Assembly (NCBI GenBank): GCA_902623215.1
Contig: CACNSS010000001.1
Location: forward strand, 55,001 to 119,000
Reading direction: 5' to 3'
From: an uncultured Pelagibacteraceae bacterium
Lineage (GTDB): Bacteria > Pseudomonadota > Alphaproteobacteria > Pelagibacterales > Pelagibacteraceae
Length of the DNA stretch: 64,000 bases
This document shows positions 47,327 to 55,124 of this stretch, in pieces. Made by a program: the position numbers and the translations under genes. How positions within the stretch are numbered: the first letter of the stretch is position 1; each line of letters opens with the position of its first letter. The notes below the pieces were generated by a model. The model was not told the DNA's origin and ran no database searches. It saw only the letters and a list, made by a program, of their open reading frames with translations.

Positions 47327-47372
47327 TATATATAAAGTGTAAAAATGAATCGTAACAAGAAAATTAATAAAT

Positions 47373-48770
47373 ATGCAGAAAAATAGAACAGAATCTCAAA
47401 AAAATGGTGAATTACTCTCATCTATCTTAGAGAAAGCCAACATAAGCCAAAGATTGTGCTCTATAAATATGGGTGAAAATGATGCCTTTTTAACGAACTT
47501 TATTTACAGATCCCCATTAAAATTCTCTAGAGACTTTTCATATAAATTTTTATCAAGCATTTACCATTTTGTATTAAGGGATTCTCAAAAAAGAGCTACG
47601 GAAAAATTTGATGAAATAATAAATGATCAAAACATATTGGATTTAAATATCAATAAAAAATTATTAATTCCAGCTTTGGAAAGACACACACTCGCAATAA
47701 TTAATATTAACGCTGATGTATTTGAAAAAGATGATGAACAGATAATTGAGAACTATATTCAAGAAATTTATCCAGAAACATTTGAAAATTATAAAAACTT
47801 CTTAAGAAAATTGGATTATCAAAGAACGGGACTAAAAAATATATCTAATGTTCAGCAAATATATGAACAGGAACATCAAGATACTTTAGAAATTTTATCT
47901 TCAGAAGAAATAGATATGCTAAATGGTTTCTCAGAATTTGAAATTCAAATGGAATCTACTAATAATTTCTTTTACATCTGCGAAAATTTAAGAACCAAAA
48001 TTATTCCATCATTTTATTCCCCTACAGACTATAAAGAAATAAAAATGGATTATTTTAATAAAGGAGCATTCTTAATTAGACGTAAAGAAATTAATCAACT
48101 CAAAAACAATAATACAATTGGAGGACAAATAGTTTGGAAATCAGGAAAATTTAATTTTGAAGCTGAAAAAAAACAAAAAAGCAGATGGTTCTTCGGCAGA
48201 AAAGAAAAAGTAAAAGAGGATGACGAAAAAATGCTAAAAGAAATAGATGAAATTAAAAGAGAGCATGAAAAACAAATGGCTTTTATTGCTGAAATAGAGA
48301 GAGAGAAAGAGAAAATTATTAACGAAACTAAAAGACATATAGAACAACAAAATAAAGAGGACTTTAAACAAATTTCTAAAATGGTTGATGAAACCTACTA
48401 CAAAGAAAAAAATAAACAAAATGATGATTATGAAGTTCCAGAGTTCTTGAAAAAACAAGAAGAACAATTAAAAAAATGGAAAAAATTAGCTAGCAATGAT
48501 AAATTAATAGCAGAAAGTAATAATTCTTATTTTACCGAAGAGTTCCAAAAAAAATTTTTAAAAGAGCGTGAAGAACAACTTCTAGAAATGAGAAAATTAT
48601 TAAAAAAAGGAAAAAATATTCGTTTACACGAAATAGATCAGTTTATAAATAGATATGGGAATACAGAGGAAACAAGAGATTTTATTAACAGCATTGCAGG
48701 TTTGAAATTATTCAAAGAAGATAATTATAAAAACTTACTACTGGACAAGGAAGAAAAAAAATTAGCTTAA
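47373..48770 (+). CDS. Hypothetical protein with coiled coil
   Basis: An unrecognised 465-aa protein. The N-terminal 250 residues look globular. Residues about 270-420 are highly charged with long Lys/Glu/Gln helices (EIKREHEKQMAFIAEIEREK), probably a coiled coil. A basic aromatic patch, KSRWFFGRKEK, precedes it. There is no signal peptide or membrane segment. It is 4 bp upstream of the exonuclease I gene, so the two are likely co-translated. It diverges from the GHKL-protease operon. Confidence 0.7.
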   Translation: MQKNRTESQKNGELLSSILEKANISQRLCSINMGENDAFLTNFIYRSPLKFSRDFSYKFLSSIYHFVLRDSQKRATEKFDEIINDQNILDLNINKKLLIPALERHTLAIININADVFEKDDEQIIENYIQEIYPETFENYKNFLRKLDYQRTGLKNISNVQQIYEQEHQDTLEILSSEEIDMLNGFSEFEIQMESTNNFFYICENLRTKIIPSFYSPTDYKEIKMDYFNKGAFLIRRKEINQLKNNNTIGGQIVWKSGKFNFEAEKKQKSRWFFGRKEKVKEDDEKMLKEIDEIKREHEKQMAFIAEIEREKEKIINETKRHIEQQNKEDFKQISKMVDETYYKEKNKQNDDYEVPEFLKKQEEQLKKWKKLASNDKLIAESNNSYFTEEFQKKFLKEREEQLLEMRKLLKKGKNIRLHEIDQFINRYGNTEETRDFINSIAGLKLFKEDNYKNLLLDKEEKKLA

Positions 48771-48774
48771 AATT

Positions 48775-50220
48775 ATGGCACTATTTACTTATTTTGATTG
48801 TGAAAGTGATGCTGGTGCTGCACAAAAAGCAACTTGTCTTTCTGTAGCTGCTGTAACAGTTGATGAAAATTTTAAAATTGTAAACCAGTGGAAGATAAAT
48901 TCAAGATTTAGAGCCTCTCGTGCATTTGAAGTTGATGCGATGCTTGCTCACAATATTCCAGTTGAAGTAATTGAAAACGAAAAATTATCAAATAGTGAGC
49001 TCGTGAATGAATGGGAAAAAAGATTTAAAGCTCTAGCCGAAAGAGGAACTATCTTTGTTGGATATAATTCAATGAATTATGACAATATACTTCTTCAAAA
49101 CAGCTTATATATCAATCTAAAATGGCCTTATATAACTAATAAAGAACAATTTGATCTACTTCCCGCAATTAGGGCAGCTAGTGTATTCGCACCTGGTGCA
49201 CTTAATTATGAGCTTAATGAAAAAGGCAACACTTCATTTCGTTTACAATCAATGCTGTCCGCAAATAATATAAAAACTAAAGGCGCCCATGATAGTTTAT
49301 ATGACACGATCGCAACTAAGGATCTTGCAGAAAAATTATTTGAAAAAGCTCCCGATGTATTTAATGCATCAATAGCATTAAGAAAAAAAGCAGATGTACT
49401 TCCTAAAATTAAAGAAGGTATATTTTGTTGGCATGAAGCTTACTTTAAAGCAAAGATATATTGTGGGATGTACTTAGGTAATACTATTTTTCCTGGATGG
49501 TATTATTTGTATGATTTACGAAAAAATCCTGAAGATGTTTTAAAGTTAGACAGGGATGGTTTAAAAGAAAGTTTGAAAGGTAGTCCAAAATATATTCGTA
49601 CATGCAAAAGCAACCGTGCACCAATTATAATGAATAGTGAGTTTGCATTATTAGATGACGAATATAAAGCCCTAGGTATGAACGAAATTAAAAAAAGATA
49701 TAATTTACTAAAAAAAAATAAAGAAGAGTTAGCTGCAAAAATAAGAGATATTGTCAAAGAACAATACGAGGAGAGACAAGAATTTAACCAAGAAGAATTA
49801 CAACCAGAAGAAAAAATTTATTCGTTAACTGGTGAATTGAGCAATGAGGAACGAAATCTTATGAACCAATTTAATCAAGATAACTCTCCTAAAGAAAAAA
49901 AGAGAATTTTTAATCTTTTTAAAAGAAATGATATCAAAGTTTTAGCAGAAATGAAATTATTTGATGATTATGATGGTAATGAAGATAAATTTTGTCAAAT
50001 ATTAACAAAGAGAGATTTTAAAAGAGTAAAAAAAAGAATTGCTAAAAATATTTTAGATATGTCGGACAAACCAAGTCCGTTTATAAAAATTCCTGCTCAG
50101 CAAGCTCGGCTAGATACTCTTAAAATTGTAGCAGAAAAAAATGAGGATCATGAGAAAATGGAGCAGCTGGATAGCCTAGACAGATACCTTGAAAAAATGA
50201 AGCTTAAATTTGCTTCTTAA
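48775..50220 (+). CDS. sbcB: Exonuclease I family (SbcB-like), DEDDh
   Basis: Single-strand 3'-5' exonuclease used in recombination and mismatch repair. The DEDDh site is complete: Asp8 and Glu10 (YFDCES), Asp103 (NSMNYDNIL), His172 and Asp177 (AHDSLYD). The rest matches the ExoI middle and C-terminal regions, including KADVLP-type and KSNRAP segments, and 481 aa fits E. coli ExoI (about 475). It follows the coiled-coil gene by 4 bp. Its pairing with that gene and its divergence from the GHKL-protease operon are unusual for ExoI. Confidence 0.88.
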   Translation: MALFTYFDCESDAGAAQKATCLSVAAVTVDENFKIVNQWKINSRFRASRAFEVDAMLAHNIPVEVIENEKLSNSELVNEWEKRFKALAERGTIFVGYNSMNYDNILLQNSLYINLKWPYITNKEQFDLLPAIRAASVFAPGALNYELNEKGNTSFRLQSMLSANNIKTKGAHDSLYDTIATKDLAEKLFEKAPDVFNASIALRKKADVLPKIKEGIFCWHEAYFKAKIYCGMYLGNTIFPGWYYLYDLRKNPEDVLKLDRDGLKESLKGSPKYIRTCKSNRAPIIMNSEFALLDDEYKALGMNEIKKRYNLLKKNKEELAAKIRDIVKEQYEERQEFNQEELQPEEKIYSLTGELSNEERNLMNQFNQDNSPKEKKRIFNLFKRNDIKVLAEMKLFDDYDGNEDKFCQILTKRDFKRVKKRIAKNILDMSDKPSPFIKIPAQQARLDTLKIVAEKNEDHEKMEQLDSLDRYLEKMKLKFAS

Positions 50221-50258
50221 AATATTTTACAATGATAACAAAAAAAATATACCGGACC

Positions 50259-50396
50259 TTACTTCTTTTCTTTTTTATTATTATCCTTAAACGTTTTCAT
50301 CTCTTTATAAAGTTTAGCAAAATCTTTATGAGATCCTTTTTTCTTTCCAAGTTCTCTAAACTTTTTGGTCCATTCATTACGATCTTTTTTTTCCAT
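50259..50396 (-). CDS. Small basic hypothetical protein
   Basis: A 45-aa open frame starting ATG at 50396 and ending TAA at 50259. It encodes MEKKDRNEWTKKFRELGKKK and continues with a HKDFAKLYKEMKTFK segment. It is very Lys-rich and helical. It sits between exonuclease I and the divergent hypothetical gene at 50422. The aromatic residues in the middle argue for a real small protein, but confidence is limited. Confidence 0.45.
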   Translation of the reverse strand: MEKKDRNEWTKKFRELGKKKGSHKDFAKLYKEMKTFKDNNKKEKK

Positions 50397-50421
50397 ATTA
50401 AATAAGTATAATTTAATAAAA

Positions 50422-50886
50422 ATGAACAATAAAGACTATAACAGAAACCCAAAGGGTACAAATCAGTGGAAATTAAGAACTGACAAAGAACTTCAAGATA
50501 TAATTAATAGTAAACCCCGAAATTGGACAAAAAAAGATTTTAGAGGTGAAGGTAAACTGAATAAAAAAAAACTTATGACCAGAAAGGAATCTGATAGAAA
50601 AACTCTTAAATTTTATCAAACTGGTAGGACATATTTAAGAAATTTAAAAGATCATTTTAATAATTCTACTGAAGAAAGTATTAAAGAATTTCAAAAAGGT
50701 GAAATAGATTTCGAAACACTTAAGAATAGATCTTCAACTATTAAATGGAGAAACAAAATGTCTGAAAATCAGCGTAAAATTTATGACAAAAAAATATATG
50801 CAGAGATAAAAAATAACGAAGAAAGATTAGAAGAAAAAAGAAAAAGACAAAAAAAATGGTATAATCAGCAAAAAGATTTAAAGTAA
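50422..50886 (+). CDS. Hypothetical protein, highly basic
   Basis: An unrecognised 154-aa protein. I start it at the ATG at 50422 (MNNKDYNRNPKG) rather than a non-ATG start at 50365 that overlaps the small opposite-strand frame. Features are NQWKLRTDKELQ near the start, many Arg/Lys residues and a C-terminal helix of Glu/Arg/Lys ending KWYNQQKDLK. It is probably a nucleic-acid-associated protein, which is inference. It is followed 2 bp later by a small membrane protein. Confidence 0.6.
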   Translation: MNNKDYNRNPKGTNQWKLRTDKELQDIINSKPRNWTKKDFRGEGKLNKKKLMTRKESDRKTLKFYQTGRTYLRNLKDHFNNSTEESIKEFQKGEIDFETLKNRSSTIKWRNKMSENQRKIYDKKIYAEIKNNEERLEEKRKRQKKWYNQQKDLK

Positions 50887-50888
50887 AA

Positions 50889-51020
50889 ATGGATTTATTA
50901 TTTTTATTTAAAATTATATTTCTTCTAGGAGCATTAGTTGCTCTCTATGCTATAATTAGAAACTTAGATATTATTAAAATTATACTTCGTTATTGGTTTA
51001 ATTTAATATTTAGAAAGTAA
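50889..51020 (+). CDS. Small membrane protein
   Basis: A 43-aa frame starting at ATG 50889, two bases after the preceding stop. It encodes a single hydrophobic segment (about residues 3-24, LLFLFKIIFLLGALVALYAI) followed by a basic, aromatic tail ending FRK. The TAA stop is 18 bp inside the 3' end of hisG on the other strand. The tight coupling and clean membrane pattern favour a real gene, function unknown. Confidence 0.5.
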   Translation: MDLLFLFKIIFLLGALVALYAIIRNLDIIKIILRYWFNLIFRK

Positions 51021-51692
51021 TTTTAACAATTTAAGTAATTTTTTATTTCGAAGAGATGATTTTCCAACCATCATACAAAGTTCTGATTTTAAAATATATC
51101 CGTCATTGACTATCCTTAGATTGTTAGCAGCTAACGTTGATCCAGTACTAGTGATATCGGTGACGATTTCAGAATTACCTGTATATGGTGCTATCTCAGT
51201 ACTTCCAATTGATTTAACAATAGAAAATTGGGTTACTCCTTTACTATAAAAAAATTCTCTAGTTAGGTTTGGATACTTAGTGGCAACTCTTAATCTCTTC
51301 TTTTTTTTATCTTTAAATTCAAATGCTACTTCCTCAAGATCAGCCATACTGAAAATATCAATAAAATCTTCAGGAATCGCCACAACAAGCGTAGCTTGTC
51401 CATAAGGATATTTTTTATAAACCTTAATCTTATTTTGAATATTAATTTCACTTTCTTTTAATAAATCTAATCCAGAGAAACCGGCATCAAGCGATTTATC
51501 AGCAAGACGTGAAATTATTTCACGTGCGTGGGAATATATAATTTGAAAATCTTTTTTTCCCTCAATTGAACCAAATAAATCACGATCTCCTCTACTTGAG
51601 ATTAATTTTAATTTATTTTTTTTGAAAATATTTAATACAAATTTCCTCAATCGTCCTTTTGCTGGGATGCCAATTTTAATTAAATCTTTCAT
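51003..51692 (-). CDS. hisG: ATP phosphoribosyltransferase, short form
   Basis: First step of histidine synthesis, PRPP plus ATP. At 229 aa it is the short form that lacks the C-terminal regulatory domain and needs HisZ. The start ATG at 51692 gives MKDLIKIGIPAKGRL, the correct family N-terminus; the longer frame would overlap hisZ. The SRGDRDLF and TDITSTGSTLAANNLRI motifs, the latter binding PRPP phosphate, are intact. It follows hisZ by 4 bp. Confidence 0.94.
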   Translation of the reverse strand: MKDLIKIGIPAKGRLRKFVLNIFKKNKLKLISSRGDRDLFGSIEGKKDFQIIYSHAREIISRLADKSLDAGFSGLDLLKESEINIQNKIKVYKKYPYGQATLVVAIPEDFIDIFSMADLEEVAFEFKDKKKKRLRVATKYPNLTREFFYSKGVTQFSIVKSIGSTEIAPYTGNSEIVTDITSTGSTLAANNLRIVNDGYILKSELCMMVGKSSLRNKKLLKLLKLLSKY

Positions 51693-51696
51693 AAAA

Positions 51697-52743
51697 TTAT
51701 AAATTAAAAGCTGCTCCAACTGCTGGGACCTGTTTTTTTGAACCAAGGTCAAAAATTAATCTATCGTAGCGACCTCCTGCGCACAAATTAATACTTTTAG
51801 ACTTGGATTTAATGTCTATTTTAAATACCATGCCAGTATAATATTCAAGCTGCCTGCCAAAAGAAGCTGAAAACACCACATTTAAATTTGATACTTTGTT
51901 TGAGGAAATTGGAAAATATTTTTGGTCTACAACAAGATTAATTTTGTTTTTTTTGAAAAATTTATTTAGTTCTTTTGCGGCACTATTAATTGGACATTTA
52001 ATCTTTAAAAAAGATCTTATAATTGCTGAAACTTTCTTACCCTTACTGGCCCTTCTAGGATCATTCATTTTTACATCAAATCTTTTTAAAATTTCTCCTA
52101 TAGACCTTCCAGCAATCATCGTTGATGGATCTTTTTTTAATAAATCTAAATATTTTTTTTGGTCTACTGCTACTGTTGTAGGGTCGATGTCTGCATTGGT
52201 TTCTAGTCGTTTTAATAAATCATTAAAATAATCCTCTCGCCAGAAATGTCTTAATAATCTTAATTTCCATCTAGTTGGTAGCTCTAATTTTTGAACTAAT
52301 AATTTAAAAATTTCAACGTTACCAATTGTTAACGTTCCTGATGAATATTTTATATTTTGCAGAGCTTTCAAAGAAGTATTGATGATTTCCTTATCATCAT
52401 TTTTTTCATCCTTACTTCCTAAGACTTCAAAGCCAATTTGGTTTCTAATTATAGAGTTTTTTTTATTTTGTGATTTTCTGTAGGCTTGGCCGCTATAAAA
52501 AATTTTCTCCTTGCTTTTGAAATTATTTTCTAAATATCTAAGACATGAAACAATAGTTAAATCAGGTCTAAGGCATAACTCTTTGCCATCATAATCAATG
52601 AATGAAAATATGAATTTTCTAAAGCTTTCACCTGATCTTTGAACAATATGATCAGCCTCTATAACTGAAGGTAAATCAATATATTTAAATCCTTTTGACT
52701 TTACTGATCTAAGGATATTTTCAGATAAATTTTTTGATTTCAT
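51697..52743 (-). CDS. hisZ: ATP phosphoribosyltransferase regulatory subunit
   Basis: A HisRS-like protein with no charging activity that activates short HisG and carries histidine feedback. It has class II synthetase-like segments: YIDLPSVIEADH, LCLRPDLTIVSCLRYL and the final CAGGRYDRLI. The 348 aa are typical. It overlaps hisS by 23 bp and is followed by hisG, giving the cluster hisS-hisZ-hisG. Confidence 0.93.
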   Translation of the reverse strand: MKSKNLSENILRSVKSKGFKYIDLPSVIEADHIVQRSGESFRKFIFSFIDYDGKELCLRPDLTIVSCLRYLENNFKSKEKIFYSGQAYRKSQNKKNSIIRNQIGFEVLGSKDEKNDDKEIINTSLKALQNIKYSSGTLTIGNVEIFKLLVQKLELPTRWKLRLLRHFWREDYFNDLLKRLETNADIDPTTVAVDQKKYLDLLKKDPSTMIAGRSIGEILKRFDVKMNDPRRASKGKKVSAIIRSFLKIKCPINSAAKELNKFFKKNKINLVVDQKYFPISSNKVSNLNVVFSASFGRQLEYYTGMVFKIDIKSKSKSINLCAGGRYDRLIFDLGSKKQVPAVGAAFNL

Positions 52744-54121
52744 CTACTAATTGCTCTTTTGTAGTCGTAAATTCATTACTATTCTTTTCACCTTTAATTA
52801 TTTTATATTTGATTTGTTCCTTATCTATTTCTTCTTGACCGATAATCAAAGCAATTGGATTAGAATTTTTATCACAATACTGGAACTGCTTTTGAAGTTT
52901 AACGTTGCCACCTGGATAAATTTCAGAATTGATTTTATTATCTCTTAAAATTTTTAAAATTTCGTAATATTTAGGATAAATTTTTTCATCTAAAACCAAA
53001 ATAACTACGGGCTTTTGATTTTGATATAGATTTTTATCTTTTAATTGACTTATAAAAGCCACTCTATCACATCCTATTGATGCACCCGATCCATCTATGT
53101 CGACTCCAAATCGTGATGTAAGTTGTGAATACCTTCCACCAGATGCAAAACTAATACTAGACATATCCACTTTTTTTCCTTTATCATCTTTCAACTGTAG
53201 ATTTTGAATGTTTGTTTCAACTGCGAAAGAAGTATAATAAGAAAGGCCTCTTTGGATATCTAGCGAAAGTTCAACAAAATCATAAAAATCACCATAAGAT
53301 AATTGTTCCAAAAGTTTAGAGGTCTCATCAATTCCCTCTAAAGAAAGTGAATTTTTTAAAAGTGATTTAAGTTCTTTTAAATCATTGATTTTTAAAAAAT
53401 TAACTATTTCATCTATTTGACCATCTGAGAGTTCACAACCCTTAGTAAAAGCTCCAGACTCATCTTTACGACCTTTACCTAATAATTCTTTTACTGCTTT
53501 AAGACCTAAACGTGATTTTTTATCTATCGATCTTGAAATTTGTTGTATTTTATTTTTATCAGTAATCTTTAAATTATTAGTTATTAATCCTTGTATTATC
53601 TTCAAATTAGTTATGTTTAATTTAAATTCATTTTTTTTAAAACCTATTTGACAAAAAATATCAGCAATTAAATTACAAATCTCAGCATCGACTTGTTCTT
53701 GATTAGATTTTCCAAGAATATCAAAATCTGCTTGGAAAAATTCTCTAAGGCGCATATTTGGGCTTGGTTTTTCCTGTCTCCATACATTACCCATTCTATA
53801 ATTTTTAAAAATACTTGGTAGGTCTCTATAATTAGATGCTACATATCTAGTCATTTGAGATGTAAGATCGTACCTGAGCATTAATGACTCTTTGTCATTT
53901 TCAAATAAAAAAACATCACTCATCGGATTAGATGCGTCTTCAGATAAGTATGATCCTATTTGAGATGAAACTTCTAATGATGGTTGACTAATTTCTTGAT
54001 AGCCATATTTAATATAATTTTCTTCGATTATTTTAATAATTCTTTTTTTAGCCGCTAAAAAATCACCACTTAAATCTCTAAAACCGGGACCTAAGCTTGG
54101 TTTAAGTTTATTTTTTTTCAT
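52721..54121 (-). CDS. hisS: Histidyl-tRNA synthetase
   Basis: Charges tRNA-His. Class II motifs are visible: PGFRDLSGD near the start, RYDLTSQMTRYVA, then motif 2 WRQEKPSPNMRLREFFQADFD and GGRYSQLTSRFG in motif 3. The motif 2 loop differs from the E. coli type, fitting the alphaproteobacterial HisRS class that reads A73 tRNA without G-1; the tRNA gene upstream has just that. The 466 aa are slightly long. The ATG at 54121 lies 22 bp after the tRNA-His 3' end. Confidence 0.94.
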   Translation of the reverse strand: MKKNKLKPSLGPGFRDLSGDFLAAKKRIIKIIEENYIKYGYQEISQPSLEVSSQIGSYLSEDASNPMSDVFLFENDKESLMLRYDLTSQMTRYVASNYRDLPSIFKNYRMGNVWRQEKPSPNMRLREFFQADFDILGKSNQEQVDAEICNLIADIFCQIGFKKNEFKLNITNLKIIQGLITNNLKITDKNKIQQISRSIDKKSRLGLKAVKELLGKGRKDESGAFTKGCELSDGQIDEIVNFLKINDLKELKSLLKNSLSLEGIDETSKLLEQLSYGDFYDFVELSLDIQRGLSYYTSFAVETNIQNLQLKDDKGKKVDMSSISFASGGRYSQLTSRFGVDIDGSGASIGCDRVAFISQLKDKNLYQNQKPVVILVLDEKIYPKYYEILKILRDNKINSEIYPGGNVKLQKQFQYCDKNSNPIALIIGQEEIDKEQIKYKIIKGEKNSNEFTTTKEQLVDEIKKFI

Positions 54122-54124
54122 TTA

Positions 54125-54142
54125 AACGTCCTCCAAGACGTT
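54125..54142 (-). promoter_or_regulatory. hisS: Hairpin displaying the hisS ribosome site
   Basis: In the minus-strand transcript AACGTC and GACGTT form a perfect 6-bp stem with the 6-nt loop TTGGAG. The Shine-Dalgarno GGAGG spans loop and stem, 3 nt before the hisS ATG. It begins one base after the tRNA-His CCA. Such a hairpin could tune hisS translation or help tRNA processing; the role is inferred. Confidence 0.45.
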
Positions 54143-54143
54143 G

Positions 54144-54218
54144 TGGTACCGCCTTTTGGAATTGAACCAAAATTAAGAGCTTCACAAACTCCGGACTTAA
54201 CCATTAGTCGAAGGCGGC
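54144..54218 (-). tRNA. tRNA-His (anticodon GTG), no G-1
   Basis: A 75-nt cloverleaf with encoded CCA. The acceptor GCCGCCT pairs with AGGCGGT, the D stem is GACT/AGTC, the anticodon loop is TTGTGAA and the T stem is TTTGG/CCAAA. Position 73 is A, and the base before position 1 is T, so the G-1:C73 identity pair is not encoded. This variant is known in alphaproteobacteria. It is immediately upstream of hisS and probably co-transcribed. Confidence 0.95.
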
Positions 54219-54396
54219 ACAGCCTTTAACTTCTCTTTTATCTTATTTTGTGAATTTTTAAAATTAGATTATAAATATAGCCTTAATGGCTATGGAAACA
54301 GCTTCTATGTGTACTTCTTAAAGTCTTTCTGTATGTAATATTTATATTCATAAGCAGTCTTTTAAACAAAAATAATCAATATGCAATACTTTAAAT

Positions 54397-54435
54397 AAAA
54401 AGGACGTTTATCGATTGCAGATAAAACGTCCTTTT
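54397..54435 (-). terminator. Intrinsic terminator after cspA
   Basis: The minus-strand transcript folds AAAAGGACGTTTTATC against GATAAACGTCCTTTT with a 7-nt loop, followed by a U-rich run. It begins about 20 bp downstream of the cold-shock gene stop. The stem is long and nearly perfect, with A tracts on the other side, so it could also work bidirectionally. Confidence 0.85.
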
Positions 54436-54455
54436 AAATTTTGATAAATAGATTG

Positions 54456-54677
54456 TTAACCTTCTTTTTTAGATACCAAGTTAACAGCTGATGGACCTTT
54501 AGGACCATCTTCAACGTCGAAAGATAGAGGATGGCCTTCCTCTAAGTATCTCATACCAGCGGCCTTCAAAGCGCTTGCGTGTACAAAGCAATCCTTCTCT
54601 CCGTCTTGCCTCTCGATAAAACCATAGCCCTTCTTTGAATTATACCATTTAATTTTGCCTTCAAGTTTTGTACTCAT
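54456..54677 (-). CDS. cspA: Cold-shock protein, CspA family
   Basis: A 73-aa single cold-shock domain that binds single-stranded RNA/DNA. RNP1 is KGYGFIERQ and RNP2 is DCFVHASAL, followed by LSFDVEDGPKGPSAVNL. It is monocistronic, with its own terminator and an upstream gap of about 130 bp. The function is an RNA chaperone; whether it is cold-induced cannot be told. Confidence 0.95.
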   Translation of the reverse strand: MSTKLEGKIKWYNSKKGYGFIERQDGEKDCFVHASALKAAGMRYLEEGHPLSFDVEDGPKGPSAVNLVSKKEG

Positions 54678-54809
54678 CTTATACTCATCCTTATGTTATT
54701 ATTTATCCAAATTAAGTTATTTATATTTTATCTCAAATACAAGATGAAAAAATAGTCTAGTTATTTTCAAACTTTAAGCCTTAGCGTTAAAATTAAATGT
54801 TTATTTGGG

Positions 54810-54884
54810 TGGTGGTCGTGGTAAGAATCGCACTTACGACACATACCTTTTCAGGGTACTGCTCTACTACTGAGCTACACGACC
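54810..54884 (-). tRNA. tRNA-Phe (anticodon GAA)
   Basis: The reverse complement folds as a 75-nt cloverleaf with encoded CCA. The acceptor GGTCGTG pairs with CACGACC and the anticodon stem GTACC/GGTAT encloses CTGAAAA (GAA). It lies 19 bp upstream of cspA's long gap on one side and close to infA on the other, in the same orientation. Confidence 0.95.
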
Positions 54885-54903
54885 GTGCCAAAAAATAATG
54901 TTT

Positions 54904-55122
54904 CTATCCTCGAAACGTTATTCTTCCTTTTCGTAAATCGTACGCCGAGACGTCGACAGTGACTTTATCACCTTGAAGTACTCTAATTCTATTTTTGCGA
55001 AGCTTGCCGCTCGCATGTGCGATTACCTCTGCGCCATTCTCAAGAGTCACTCTAAAATTTGCGTTTTTTAAAAGCTCGGTCACCACTCCAGAAAAAGTTA
55101 AAATATTTTCTTCTTTAGGCAA
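54904..55122 (-). CDS. infA: Translation initiation factor IF-1
   Basis: A 72-aa OB-fold protein that blocks the ribosomal A site during initiation. The family signatures [21 protein letters not shown], in two parts, and [21 protein letters not shown] are intact. It lies 2 bp after hisD in the conserved alphaproteobacterial order murA-DUF2948-hisD-infA. Confidence 0.96.
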   Translation of the reverse strand: MPKEENILTFSGVVTELLKNANFRVTLENGAEVIAHASGKLRKNRIRVLQGDKVTVDVSAYDLRKGRITFRG

Positions 55123-55124
55123 TT

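Noticed and set aside
38275-51020. Possible CRISPR-Cas remnant, because of Cas4-like nucleases
   Set aside because: No direct-repeat array and no Cas1, Cas2 or effector gene; the nucleases fit general RecB/Cas4-like families.
54121-54240. GGCGGTACCACA upstream of hisS, similar to a T-box antiterminator
   Set aside because: The match is the acceptor end of a complete tRNA-His cloverleaf, and no stem I or specifier loop exists.
54271-54300. ATAGCC/GGCTAT hairpin in the spacer between tRNA-His and cspA, possible small RNA
   Set aside because: It is only a 6-bp stem without a promoter-terminator pattern I could support; too little to call a gene.
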